A stretch of 64,000 bases of DNA. Source: Mycobacterium sp. OTB74. Its GTDB lineage: Bacteria > Actinomycetota > Actinomycetes > Mycobacteriales > Mycobacteriaceae. Below are positions 46,155-53,585 of this stretch, one piece after another (position 1 is the stretch's first letter; each line of letters starts with the position of its first letter). The stretch spans positions 52,496-116,495 of the forward strand of contig NZ_JARXVD010000022.1 of NCBI RefSeq assembly GCF_029892685.1, read 5' to 3'. A program made the position numbers and the translations under genes. The notes under the pieces were generated by a model. The model saw nothing but the letters and a program-made list of their open reading frames with translations. It was not told the origin of the DNA and made no database searches.

Positions 46155-46454
46155 TCATTCAACAACATCGAGCAAACCTCGGAACCACTCGTCTAGTCGT
46201 GGTCCGGTGTTCGTGGGACCTGTTTGACCGTGCTGCTCTTTCCAGAGCTCATAAGCCTCCAACGGTTTCTTGTATCCCTCCCCGCATTCATACGATTCAT
46301 ATAGGTTCTCCGTGCAATGGTTGTGGCCGGGGTCGGGGTCGGCGAGCAAGACGGTAGGTGACGAGTGCATCTGACTGGATGCAGCAATGCACGCGAGGCT
46401 GGCTATCACCGCTGCCGCGGCGGCAAACACCGCAATGAGCCGATTTAGCATCAT
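46155..46454 (-). CDS. small secreted protein of unknown function
   Basis: With the ATG at 46454 (MMLNRLIAVF) the 99-aa product has a signal peptide (AAAAAVIASLACIAASS) and a short acidic mature part with two cysteines (HNHCTENLYESYECGEGY). Another ATG lies 12 bp upstream. The ribosome site is weak. It is cargo between two gene families that also flank the NACHT gene in the second element. Confidence 0.55.
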   Translation of the reverse strand: MMLNRLIAVFAAAAAVIASLACIAASSQMHSSPTVLLADPDPGHNHCTENLYESYECGEGYKKPLEAYELWKEQHGQTGPTNTGPRLDEWFRGLLDVVE

Positions 46455-46488
46455 GCTCACCATCATCAGCCGCGCCAACAGTGCTCCA

Positions 46489-46506
46489 CACGAGTAGTTG
46501 ACTACT
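46489..46506. repeat. left copy of an 18-bp imperfect inverted repeat
   Basis: CACGAGTAGTTGACTACT here is matched in inverted orientation at 47154-47171 with one mismatch. The pair encloses the two-gene module at 46528-47019. A related CACGAGTAGCGCGCTACT is at 59255-59272 beside the second copy of that module. Confidence 0.6.
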
Positions 46507-46527
46507 GGTTTTAGGGAGCCGCTGCCC

Positions 46528-46824
46528 CTAAGCCCTGATCGCACTAGGCGGCAGCCAAAGCGTCGCAGTCAGTGACGACTGCTGATTGCCACTGCGGGCC
46601 GTGAGTTCAACAACTGCGAGCCAAGAGCCGTCAGCCCGTCGGACCCAAGCCAATTGGCGGGCTGGCATCTCGTAATCGATCTGTAGGCCGCCGGCCTTGA
46701 CCCAGAGTGGTAGTTCGTCGCGGCGAGTCCCGGAGGTTGGCAACCAACTCGTGTTGACCATGACACTGCGATCGCAGGGGATCAAGGTTCGATACCCGGC
46801 AATGTTCTCCCACGACTCGAACAT
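46528..46824 (-). CDS. small protein, GGLQ family, paralogue of the gene at 59411
   Basis: The 98-aa product (ATG at 46824, MFESWENIAGY) shares with 59411-59734 a GGLQ motif, spaced tryptophans (LAWVRRADGSWLAVV versus TCWGRCVKGQWWGLV) and a W-x-P end. The DNA atctgtaggccgccgg is identical in both. Each copy is divergent from a DTIDREL gene. Function unknown; probably soluble and beta-rich. Confidence 0.65.
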   Translation of the reverse strand: MFESWENIAGYRTLIPCDRSVMVNTSWLPTSGTRRDELPLWVKAGGLQIDYEMPARQLAWVRRADGSWLAVVELTARSGNQQSSLTATLWLPPSAIRA

Positions 46825-46881
46825 GCATTCGATTATCGCATCGGGTGGAACCAAACGGCGGCGAGATGCGTCTAAACGGGC

Positions 46882-47019
46882 ATGCGCGATCTTGACACCA
46901 TTGACCGAGAGTTATAGCTGCTGGCGTTCATCCACGTGACGCTCCGGCAGTTGGGTGCCGTCGGCACGACGACCGCGATGGACCGGCTACTCGACGAACG
47001 GATCGAGCGGACCGGGTGA
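46882..47019 (+). pseudogene. DTIDREL-family gene broken by an in-frame TAG
   Basis: The reading from ATG 46882 gives MRDLDTIDREL, then TAG, then LLAFIHVTLRQLGAVGTTT and a TGA. The intact paralogue at 59788 reads RDIDTIDRELRLL across the same place, so the stop replaces an Arg codon (TAG versus CGA) with no frameshift. Everything after the stop still aligns, so the decay is recent or the start lies further in. Confidence 0.75.
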
Positions 47020-47153
47020 AGTGCCGCGACTTGAGGATGTGGTTGACGGCGAACGCGGCCCAGATGATCGTCCACATGCCGCCTAACTGCCGCTGCTGTA
47101 ATGCTCGGACGCGGCGCGTGCATGGCCACATGGTCCTGACGGCGGAAGATTTG

Positions 47154-47171
47154 AGTAGTCAACTACGCGTG
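47154..47171. repeat. right copy of the 18-bp inverted repeat
   Basis: AGTAGTCAACTACGCGTG is the reverse complement of 46489-46506 except for one base. It lies 135 bp after the pseudogene and 64 bp before the next gene. Confidence 0.6.
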
Positions 47172-47234
47172 CCCCCCTGGTTCGAGCGCGGGAGACTTCA
47201 TTCCACCGGCCGAACTAGAAGAAGGAGGACCATC

Positions 47235-47759
47235 ATGCCGGACATCAGAACGACGGGTCTCACAATTTATTGGCATCCAAACAAGCAAGCTTTTGATTTC
47301 GCCGCCCTGATTTACAATGCCGGACTACCGCTCACCGGGTGGCCGATCAATGTCACTCTCGGCGCTACTTTTGTCAGCGAATACATCGGAGAGCTCCCCT
47401 CCGGCATCGACTATCAGTTCACCACGGCGCAAGTACCTGTTACCGTGCCCGCTAACGTCACGCTGAATACCGGAGAAACATACAGAACGGCGTACTTTGC
47501 AGGTATACCGTTCTTGCCCATCCCTGGCGAAAACTATAACTACGTCCATTTTCAGGTAATCTTGGCGGACCTCGATGGCGTCACGCTAAACACTTACGAG
47601 GTGCCGCCGGCGCCGCCGGTGCCGCTGACACCTGAGGGTTACGAGGTCGACCAAAAGATTCCGGTGGCGGACTGGTGGAAGCTTCAGCCAGCACACATCC
47701 CAGGCATACGGCCGCCAGAAGGCCCCGTCCTAGGGCGTCCGACAACAAACCACCCGTAG
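47235..47759 (+). CDS. unknown beta-rich protein, possible phage moron
   Basis: The 174-aa product has a strong ribosome site (GAAGGAGGA, 5 bp before the ATG). It is rich in aromatic and beta-forming residues (TIYWHPNKQAFDFAALIYN, NYVHFQVILADLDG), lacks cysteines and a signal peptide, and ends in a Pro-rich tail. Codon third positions are less GC-rich than chromosomal genes, suggesting foreign origin. It stands alone on its strand between minus-strand cargo genes, as a moron would. No domain recognised. Confidence 0.65.
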   Translation: MPDIRTTGLTIYWHPNKQAFDFAALIYNAGLPLTGWPINVTLGATFVSEYIGELPSGIDYQFTTAQVPVTVPANVTLNTGETYRTAYFAGIPFLPIPGENYNYVHFQVILADLDGVTLNTYEVPPAPPVPLTPEGYEVDQKIPVADWWKLQPAHIPGIRPPEGPVLGRPTTNHP

Positions 47760-47989
47760 ATTCCCAGGAATCCGTTAGCCCAAAGTGAACGAGTCCACTC
47801 GCTCTCGTTAATAGGACCTGCGGATACGCCGAGGTAACTACTGCCTTGGGGCGGTTCGCTATTCGGGGGTCCAGCGTTTGGCCATGATCTCCATCAACAC
47901 CAGCCGGCCAGACGAGCCGAAAGGCGGATTTCAAAGTACGGTCATGCCGACTAACGCCGCCAGCGGAAACAGCTCAGCGGTCGGCTGAC

Positions 47990-48352
47990 TTAGCCGCCTC
48001 CAGACGAGCCGCGTTGCTCCCAAAGGGTGTGGTTCTTGTGCTCGATCACCGCGTCGTAGACTCGCTGTCCGTTCGCGTTTCGCACCAACTGCATCGGCCA
48101 CCGGCCATCGACGTAGAGCACCCAGGCCGTCCACGTCGCGCCCCGCGGGCTCTTCTTGTCGTACTCGCCTTCCGGCAAAATCCAGTACCGACCACCGTCG
48201 GGTGCGTCGGCCCACATCGGCACCAGCCAGTGGCCGAGTTTCGTCTTGGTCTCGCCGCGGCTCAGTCCATCGGGGCGGTTCCAGACCAAGTCCTTCGCGC
48301 CTGCTGGCGGGCTACCGTGGTCCTCGCCGTGCGGGCCTCGTGCTGTGCCCAT
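47990..48352 (-). CDS. small hypothetical protein
   Basis: The ATG at 48352 has a good ribosome site (AAGGAG, 5 bp). The 120-aa product is Trp- and Gly-rich (GHWLVPMWADAPDGGRYWILPEGE, WTAWVLYVDGRWPMQLV) with no signal peptide and no recognised domain. It lies 51 bp downstream of a secreted-protein gene on the same strand. Confidence 0.6.
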   Translation of the reverse strand: MGTARGPHGEDHGSPPAGAKDLVWNRPDGLSRGETKTKLGHWLVPMWADAPDGGRYWILPEGEYDKKSPRGATWTAWVLYVDGRWPMQLVRNANGQRVYDAVIEHKNHTLWEQRGSSGGG

Positions 48353-48403
48353 AACCACTCCTTGCCTTCGGGGTTCTGTACGTGATCAAGCTCCGAGGCG
48401 GAG

Positions 48404-48820
48404 CTAGTGCGGCTTCAGGCCATACACCGTCGGGCACCACTGGACCACATCGCCGGGATGCGTCGATATGGTTCCAGGCACATAGATGGTCGGCACACCG
48501 TTGATGACCCAACAGTCTTTGTTCGAGAGGTCAACACCCTGTTCGGGCTTCTGTTGGAGCTTCGGTTGCGGGTTTGGTTGAGGCGCCTGTTGCGGATTTT
48601 GATTATTGGAGTTCGAGTTTTGCGGTGGCTTAGGCATACCCGGCCCCTGCGGTTGCTGTTGGCACTGCTGCGGGTCGTCGCTGCTCGGCTGTTGTTGTGG
48701 CACGCAAGGGGCGGCGCTGGGATCGTCTGCACTTGCGATGGGCGCACACGCCAGGATCGCACCGGCCGCTGCTGTCACCGCGAAGAAAATCGCAGCAGTA
48801 CGTCCCGGAATCGTTGTCAT
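48404..48820 (-). CDS. secreted Gln/Pro-rich protein
   Basis: The 138-aa product has a clear signal peptide (AAIFFAVTAAAGAILACAPIASADD, cleavage after SADA-like region) and an AAGGAG ribosome site. The mature protein has a low-complexity Q/P/N stretch (about residues 40-95) and a compact C-terminal domain with two cysteines (NKDCWVINGVPTIYVPG, VVQWCPTV). It is cargo of the element, exported from the host cell. Function unknown. Confidence 0.68.
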   Translation of the reverse strand: MTTIPGRTAAIFFAVTAAAGAILACAPIASADDPSAAPCVPQQQPSSDDPQQCQQQPQGPGMPKPPQNSNSNNQNPQQAPQPNPQPKLQQKPEQGVDLSNKDCWVINGVPTIYVPGTISTHPGDVVQWCPTVYGLKPH

Positions 48821-48975
48821 AAATAGGCTCCTTCAGATTGGACGACACAAGCAGACCCCAGCCGTGCCGAGGCGGGGACAGGTTCAGACCGACTGCTCAC
48901 TAACCGGTCGAGGTGAGCGCATTGACCACCGAAAGAAAGAAGCAAACCGATACGTGGGCATTGCAAGAACCAATC

Positions 48976-49590
48976 TCATTTGAGCAGCTGCGGACACAAA
49001 ATGCGGACGCCTTGCACGGCAAAATCTTTGTACTTGTCTGAGCGACCTTGGAGACGCTGTTCGAGCTGCGCAGGAGTGACGCCATTACTCAAGGTAAAGG
49101 ACGCACAACTTAGGAGGGGCACGAATGCGTGCCATGCGGGGTACACGTTTGCCAGTGCGTTATACTTCTCGCGGATTTGGGTATCCTGTGTTGAGTCTTT
49201 AAGGCCAGCATCATCTTCTAGCAGCCCTAAACTATGCGCAGATTCGCACCAAAGCCTGCTATATTGCGCGACAGCGCCTGCGGGGGCCTGAGGAAGAACC
49301 ATATTTAGTTGGTCCAGATTCATTTGAAGAACCGTCTCACCGATTTTCGTCGGCGGACGGCCAAAGATGGCGTCCTGCCTCACCCCGATGTCTTTCATCA
49401 TGTCCATAAATTCATCCGCGGTTGGGTTAGGGCCGCTAAAAGTTGCGCAATCGCTGTTACCGCCGCCACCGCTTGAGCCTGAATTTGAGCCCGCGCTGTT
49501 ACCGCAAGCAACCAATGCGAGGCCAACCGCGCACGCGACAGCTGCGCAGGCGACGCGGCTCGACGTAGCTTTGCCAACTGAACGATTCAA
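48976..49590 (-). CDS. lipoprotein cargo of the element
   Basis: The 204-aa product begins with TTG at 49590, overlapping the preceding stop (TTGA). It has a canonical lipobox (LALVACGN) followed by a Gly/Ser linker and a mature domain with four cysteines (NSDCATFSGPNPTADEFMD, RLWCESAHSLG, LLSCASFTL, ILCPQLL) likely forming disulfides. It should be displayed on the host envelope. Function unknown; superinfection exclusion is one possibility for a phage-borne lipoprotein. Confidence 0.7.
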   Translation of the reverse strand: MNRSVGKATSSRVACAAVACAVGLALVACGNSAGSNSGSSGGGGNSDCATFSGPNPTADEFMDMMKDIGVRQDAIFGRPPTKIGETVLQMNLDQLNMVLPQAPAGAVAQYSRLWCESAHSLGLLEDDAGLKDSTQDTQIREKYNALANVYPAWHAFVPLLSCASFTLSNGVTPAQLEQRLQGRSDKYKDFAVQGVRILCPQLLK

Positions 49591-49796
49591 CGACTTCTCG
49601 TCTCGCTAAGGGAATTGGACGACCTCACGCCCGAGCGAACGTAGCACTTTGGGCACTGGTCGCCGGACGAGCATGTGCCACTTTTGACAGACGAACAAGT
49701 GGAATCATCCGTTCGACTGACACTGTGCTCCAAGGCCATGGTGTCGATGCGCGACAAACCGATCATCGAATCCAGCGACTGGAGCATCACCGCCAT
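49587..49796 (-). CDS. small Cys-containing ORF in the terminase operon
   Basis: The 69-aa frame starts 10 bp inside the preceding gene and its stop overlaps the lipoprotein start, so it is sandwiched in a coupled series. It has a short cysteine cluster (GTCSSGDQCPKC). No domain recognised and codon use is ambiguous. Confidence 0.4.
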   Translation of the reverse strand: MAVMLQSLDSMIGLSRIDTMALEHSVSRTDDSTCSSVKSGTCSSGDQCPKCYVRSGVRSSNSLSETRSR

Positions 49797-50092
49797 TCGG
49801 AAAGCGCACCGTCCTCGTCGAGCAGCAGTTGCTTCCCCCAGTGGCGGCCGCCGAACACGAAGTCATCCGCCGGCAGGTTCGCATGCATCAATGCGCACAT
49901 AACAGCCGACGACGACACCACGACCGGCTCACCAGCAGCCAACGCCGTCTCATACGCCGACACCCTGCCAGGAATGTGCCAGCGGCCGCTCGGCCCGAAC
50001 TTGCTGCGCCACTCGGCCAGCAGCACCTGGCGCAACGTGTCATCCACGCGCTGAGTCCGACGCCTACCCACCAGAATCAGCCCTTCCGCCAA
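49787..50092 (-). CDS. small phage protein downstream of the terminase small subunit
   Basis: The 101-aa product overlaps the end of the terminase gene by 16 bp. It has an alpha/beta look (VDDTLRQVLLAEWRSKFGPSG, EPVVVSSSAVMCALMHANL) and no recognised domain. In tailed mycobacteriophages the large terminase would be expected near here; this gene is too short and lacks Walker motifs. Confidence 0.55.
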   Translation of the reverse strand: MAEGLILVGRRRTQRVDDTLRQVLLAEWRSKFGPSGRWHIPGRVSAYETALAAGEPVVVSSSAVMCALMHANLPADDFVFGGRHWGKQLLLDEDGALSEWR

Positions 50093-50469
50093 CGCTTATT
50101 CGCAGCCGCGCGCTGCTGAGCCGCGCCAACCGTGAACACACCGGCCGCCGGCTTCTCCTCGGGCGCAGTGACCTTGATACGAGCCAACGTCTGCGCGCGC
50201 AGGGCACGGGTTTGCCTGATTTCCCCGAGCAGTGGATGCGCCACCACCTGGCCGGCCACACCTCTAGCCAGGAACGTGCCAGCGTCCGCAAGGGCAGCCT
50301 CCAACGCCTCCACCCGATCAGACAGCCGACAAGCATCCTCTAGAAACGCGATTTCGAGCGATTCCAGCTCAATTCCTTGGCTTTCTGCGTCCGAAACAAC
50401 GGCTTTCCAGAGCCGTCGACCCGCCACACCGAAACCACCCGGCGGCCGAGGTTTCCCCAGTTCAGCCAT
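50077..50469 (-). CDS. phage terminase small subunit (P27-type)
   Basis: The 130-aa product starts after AGGAGG. The order GRRLWKAVVSDAES, ELESLEIAFLEDACRLSDRVEALE and HPLLGEIRQTRALRAQTLARI is typical of P27-like small terminases, which bind the packaging site and hand DNA to the large subunit. No large subunit is in the element. In packaging-hijacking satellites a private small terminase redirects helper capsids, and that is the suggested role here. Confidence 0.75.
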   Translation of the reverse strand: MAELGKPRPPGGFGVAGRRLWKAVVSDAESQGIELESLEIAFLEDACRLSDRVEALEAALADAGTFLARGVAGQVVAHPLLGEIRQTRALRAQTLARIKVTAPEEKPAAGVFTVGAAQQRAAANKRWRKG

Positions 50470-50574
50470 AAAATCCTCCTCTCGTCACATTCAGCTCAGA
50501 TATCCGATTCAGGCCCCAAATTTCGACCTTTCAGCACCTCGCTCGCTGTACCCGAAGCCCTATAGCCTCTCGCG

Positions 50575-50982
50575 CTACGACCGGGGCGGGGAGGGGTTAG
50601 CGGTAGGGGTATCGTTGCAGTTCAGAGTATGTGTTGAGGTTTGCTGTGGGTTGGTGGCCGCTGCCAGGGGGTGTGGTTCGACGTCGCGTAGTCGTCGTGA
50701 GAGTCCGCCGCGTGTGTCTTGGGCGCGTTTGATGCCGGCGATTCTCTGCTGTTCGGATTTGATGGCGTGGCAGCTCTTGCAAACTCCTTGAACGGTGTCA
50801 GCGTTGAGCACTGGTGTGCGTGGGATGCCTTGGGCTGCAAGGCCGATTACGTGATCCATCTCCTCGATCCGCTCGGTGCATCCTTCGTAGCGCAAGCGAC
50901 ATGTCTTGTCGCGTCGCATGACTTGATCCCTGACGCGCTTAGGGATGCTTGAGCGCGGCCTGTTTCCCCAGTTGTGTGGCAT
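50575..50982 (-). CDS. HNH endonuclease
   Basis: With the ATG at 50982 (MPHNWGNRPR, ribosome site GAGAGGA) the product is 135 aa. The HNH core is clear: CRLRYEGCTERIEEMDHVIGLAAQG, then VQGVCKSCHAIKSEQQ, with paired cysteines for structural zinc and the EMDH catalytic stretch. It lies directly upstream of the small terminase, the arrangement found in cos-type phages, where HNH proteins assist end cleavage. Confidence 0.88.
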   Translation of the reverse strand: MPHNWGNRPRSSIPKRVRDQVMRRDKTCRLRYEGCTERIEEMDHVIGLAAQGIPRTPVLNADTVQGVCKSCHAIKSEQQRIAGIKRAQDTRGGLSRRLRDVEPHPLAAATNPQQTSTHTLNCNDTPTANPSPPRS

Positions 50983-51095
50983 GTCCGCGTCCTCTCGTGG
51001 TGGGTTGCGGGGCCGGGTGCGCTCGCGAGGCAAGCCAATACCTCTGGCGCACACCGGCCCCGCGTTGGTCGTAGCGGATGCCCAGGAGAGGCGCG

Positions 51096-51272
51096 CTACG
51101 ACGTCTGTTGCCGGCGTGCGGTGTCTTTCGTTGGGGTCTGCCCGGCGACGGCGAGGATGGCGTGAGCCACGGCGGCCGTGAGATGTTGCTCGGCGAGGGT
51201 CGGCATGTGCGAGAACTGGGCGCGTTCGGCGAGTATTTTCTCGGCGGCGGCGCGGTGTTCCTCGGGTGTCAT
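51096..51272 (-). CDS. very short phage-type protein (58 aa)
   Basis: ATG at 51272 with an AAAGGA ribosome site 9 bp upstream. The helical product starts MTPEEHRAAAEKILAERAQ, a pattern common in small mycobacteriophage proteins, and ends TARRQQTS. It keeps the spacing of the surrounding minus-strand operon (28 bp after the 51301 gene stop). Confidence 0.6.
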   Translation of the reverse strand: MTPEEHRAAAEKILAERAQFSHMPTLAEQHLTAAVAHAILAVAGQTPTKDTARRQQTS

Positions 51273-51300
51273 TGTTGTGTCCTTTGTTCTGGTTTGGTGT

Positions 51301-51540
51301 TTAGTTGTTGTCTTGCTTGCGTTTCCGGTAGCCGTTGGCGTCGACTCCTACGACCTTGGCGCTGAAACGTAGCTGTTTGTCATGGATCGATGCCATGACG
51401 TCGCGTTTGCGGTCAGCCGGGTCTGTGGCTGTGGTGGTGAAGGTTGGTTGCTCGCCGTCGCCGCGGGCTGTCGACGTGAGTTCGGCGAATTCGGAGTCGC
51501 TGAGGGACGCGAGGATTCGCGTCAATTCTGTTCTGTCCAT
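51301..51540 (-). CDS. small phage protein of unknown function
   Basis: The 79-aa product starts after GGAAGG and overlaps the upstream gene end by 19 bp. It begins MDRTELTRILASLSDSEFAEL and ends in a basic tail (GYRKRKQDNN). No domain recognised. It lies in the operon position where phiRv2 has its small Rv2654c-type genes, from memory, but homology is not established. Confidence 0.65.
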   Translation of the reverse strand: MDRTELTRILASLSDSEFAELTSTARGDGEQPTFTTTATDPADRKRDVMASIHDKQLRFSAKVVGVDANGYRKRKQDNN

Positions 51541-51935
51541 TGTTGTTTTCCTTCCAGGTGCTCATCTATGGATGTCTGGTCGAGCAGCCATTGGTTGCCG
51601 ATCTTGCGGCCGCCAAGTTGTGATGCGAGGCGTCGTACCTGTCGCGTCGACACCCCCAGTTGGCGGGCTGCCTGGTCGATCGGCACTGTTGGTAAGTATT
51701 GCGCGGCAACGGGTTCGGGGACGTCCGTGTGTCCGGTGTCGGACATGTTGATGAAGACTTGCGCGAGGTCGTGGTAGGTGCTGGAGTCTGGCAGTCCTGA
51801 TAGCCGGCGGTGGCGGACGGCGATGAGCATCGCTTGTGCGGCTGCTCGCAGTGCCGTCCCGGTGATGATGACGCACCCGCCGAACGTCTGAACGGGAGGA
51901 GGTGTTCTAGTTGGCTCGGTGGGCCTGTCGTTCAT
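51522..51935 (-). CDS. HTH (MerR/excisionase-type) DNA-binding protein
   Basis: The ATG at 51935 overlaps the preceding stop by 4 bp (ATGA). The 137-aa product ends in a DNA-binding domain (about 90-137: VPIDQAARQLGVSTRQVRR, LGGRKIGNQWLLDQTSIDEH) of the HTH_17 type. It may regulate the element or act in replication next to the helicase. Confidence 0.75.
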   Translation of the reverse strand: MNDRPTEPTRTPPPVQTFGGCVIITGTALRAAAQAMLIAVRHRRLSGLPDSSTYHDLAQVFINMSDTGHTDVPEPVAAQYLPTVPIDQAARQLGVSTRQVRRLASQLGGRKIGNQWLLDQTSIDEHLEGKQQWTEQN

Positions 51936-52102
51936 CGCGTCGTGCCGATCGCGAACTGTCCCGGCTTGCGCGGGCAGGTACCGGTATCCGAGTGCGTCAG
52001 CCAGTGGCGTCCATCGCAGACCGGGCACACGACCTGCGCCAGGCGCCGGCCGTCAGCGAGCTGCCTGGTCGCAAGCACTTTCGCGTGCTTTGAGCGGCTC
52101 AT
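51932..52102 (-). CDS. 56-aa zinc-finger protein
   Basis: A short gene with ATG at 52102 and the stop inside the ATGA overlap with the next gene. The product has a zinc-ribbon-like motif (VVCPVCDGRHWLTH, later GTCPRKPG) typical of tiny mycobacteriophage proteins. It begins 14 bp from the inverted repeat at 52116. Confidence 0.65.
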   Translation of the reverse strand: MSRSKHAKVLATRQLADGRRLAQVVCPVCDGRHWLTHSDTGTCPRKPGQFAIGTTR

Positions 52103-52115
52103 GAGACACAGCCCG

Positions 52116-52197
52116 GTGACGCATGTGACGCAAGAAATGTATGACGGATAATGTGCGCGCGCGTAGGGGGAACTAATAAATGCGTCACATGCGTCAC
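52116..52197. repeat. 17-bp perfect inverted repeat, candidate replication origin
   Basis: GTGACGCATGTGACGCA (52116-52132) is matched exactly in inverse at 52181-52197, separated by 48 bp that include an AT-rich patch (actaataaa). Each arm holds a tandem GTGACGCA. The right arm covers the helicase stop codon. The location next to a P4-type helicase suggests an origin bound by it. Confidence 0.65.
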
Positions 52198-53585
52198 GGT
52201 TCGACCACCTTCAGGCCGATTCCTTCTCGCCATCGGCCATCACGGGCCTTGTCGGTGACCGGGTAGCCCTTGATATCGAGCCGCTGCCCGAACTTCTTCT
52301 GCGATATCTCGGGCGCGCCATCCGAGACGCGCCAGGCTTGCCAGGCGTCGAACAATTGCCCCGTGGTGGCCTTCAGCGCCGGAGAGCTGGTCACACATTC
52401 GTCAGCGATGAACCGGGCCACCGCATCCGAATCAGCGCGGTAAGCGTCAGTGCTGGTCAGCACCGCGTCTGGTTCGGCCAGACCGATACGTCGATACTCA
52501 GACCACCCTGCGATGCACCACGCCAACACTTCTTCGGCGGCCCGTTCAAGCCGTGCCGGTAATTCGCCGTCGCGCTGGTCCTCGGGCACCACGACGTCCC
52601 ACGGCACGACGCGAATACGGCGCCACACCGCCGGGTCGTCACCCGATACGGCCGGCAGATGGTTGGTCACCAGAACGGCCGTGTGGGACGGCGTGAACTC
52701 GATGAAATCCTGCCGCATCCGGCGGGCGCGAATGGTATCGCCACCGGTAAGCCGCTTCATCGTGGCTTCGGCGAACCGCCGCCCCTCATCTGTCTCGGAC
52801 ACGACGACCAGGCGCCTACCCATCAGGTCCATCTCGCCAGTCGGATGACCGCCCTGCCGGTGCAAGAACAGTTCCGGTTCGGCGGTGCACGCGTAATCGC
52901 CTAGTGCCCAACAGAATGCGCCGTAGGCGGTGCCCTTGCCATTTGCGCCCGTGCCCGTCCAGATTGACAGCACGTGCTCGACGACCTTGCCCAGCAGCGC
53001 AACCCCGGCGTGCCGTTGCACGTAGCCGCGCACCTCATCGACAGGCAGCACCGTGGCGAGGAACTCCTGCCACGGACCAGGGTTAACGTTCGTCTCGTAG
53101 GCAGCCCGGCATATCTTGGTGAGCCGGTCGGCCGGATCGTGCCGCGACAACTCCATAGTTCGCAGGTCGAGTGTGCCGTTGGCGACGTTCAACAGGTGTG
53201 GGTCGGCATCGAGGTCACGAGCGGTCGCGGCGAACGGTTCTAGCGCGGACGCCAGGTCCAGAACCCCGGCCACCCCGGCCGCTGATTCACATCGCCGGAC
53301 ATCTGCGCGTAATTCTTTGTCGCCCAACGATTCCGCGAGCGCACCACGTAATACATCGACTACCGCGCGTTTAGCTGCGCCCATGTCGTCGTAAACCCAC
53401 CGAGTGCCGTCCCAGTAGTGCCAGCCAATCGCGTGGACGTGCAACAGGCGGTCGCGATGTTGCGCGGCGAGCCGGTAGGCCATCCGCAGTTGCCCGGAAT
53501 GCTGCGGGGTGTCCACAGTGGCGCACACCGTTTCGGGGTAATCGGGTGAGTCGGCGGAATAGTGCAGCTCATCAACGAGGCTCAT
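52194..53585 (-). CDS. phage/plasmid D5/P4-type replicative helicase (primase-helicase family)
   Basis: The 463-aa protein has a D5_N-like N-terminal region (about 30-200) and a superfamily 3 helicase core: Walker A GTGANGKGT (211-219), LVVVSETDEGRRF with the Walker B acids, VLVTNHLPAV (sensor 1) and WRRIRVVPWD. A separate N-terminal primase domain is absent at this length. It should replicate the excised element from the adjacent inverted repeats. It overlaps the preceding gene by 4 bp (ATGA). The size matches phiRv2 Rv2655c as remembered. Confidence 0.88.
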   Translation of the reverse strand: MSLVDELHYSADSPDYPETVCATVDTPQHSGQLRMAYRLAAQHRDRLLHVHAIGWHYWDGTRWVYDDMGAAKRAVVDVLRGALAESLGDKELRADVRRCESAAGVAGVLDLASALEPFAATARDLDADPHLLNVANGTLDLRTMELSRHDPADRLTKICRAAYETNVNPGPWQEFLATVLPVDEVRGYVQRHAGVALLGKVVEHVLSIWTGTGANGKGTAYGAFCWALGDYACTAEPELFLHRQGGHPTGEMDLMGRRLVVVSETDEGRRFAEATMKRLTGGDTIRARRMRQDFIEFTPSHTAVLVTNHLPAVSGDDPAVWRRIRVVPWDVVVPEDQRDGELPARLERAAEEVLAWCIAGWSEYRRIGLAEPDAVLTSTDAYRADSDAVARFIADECVTSSPALKATTGQLFDAWQAWRVSDGAPEISQKKFGQRLDIKGYPVTDKARDGRWREGIGLKVVEP

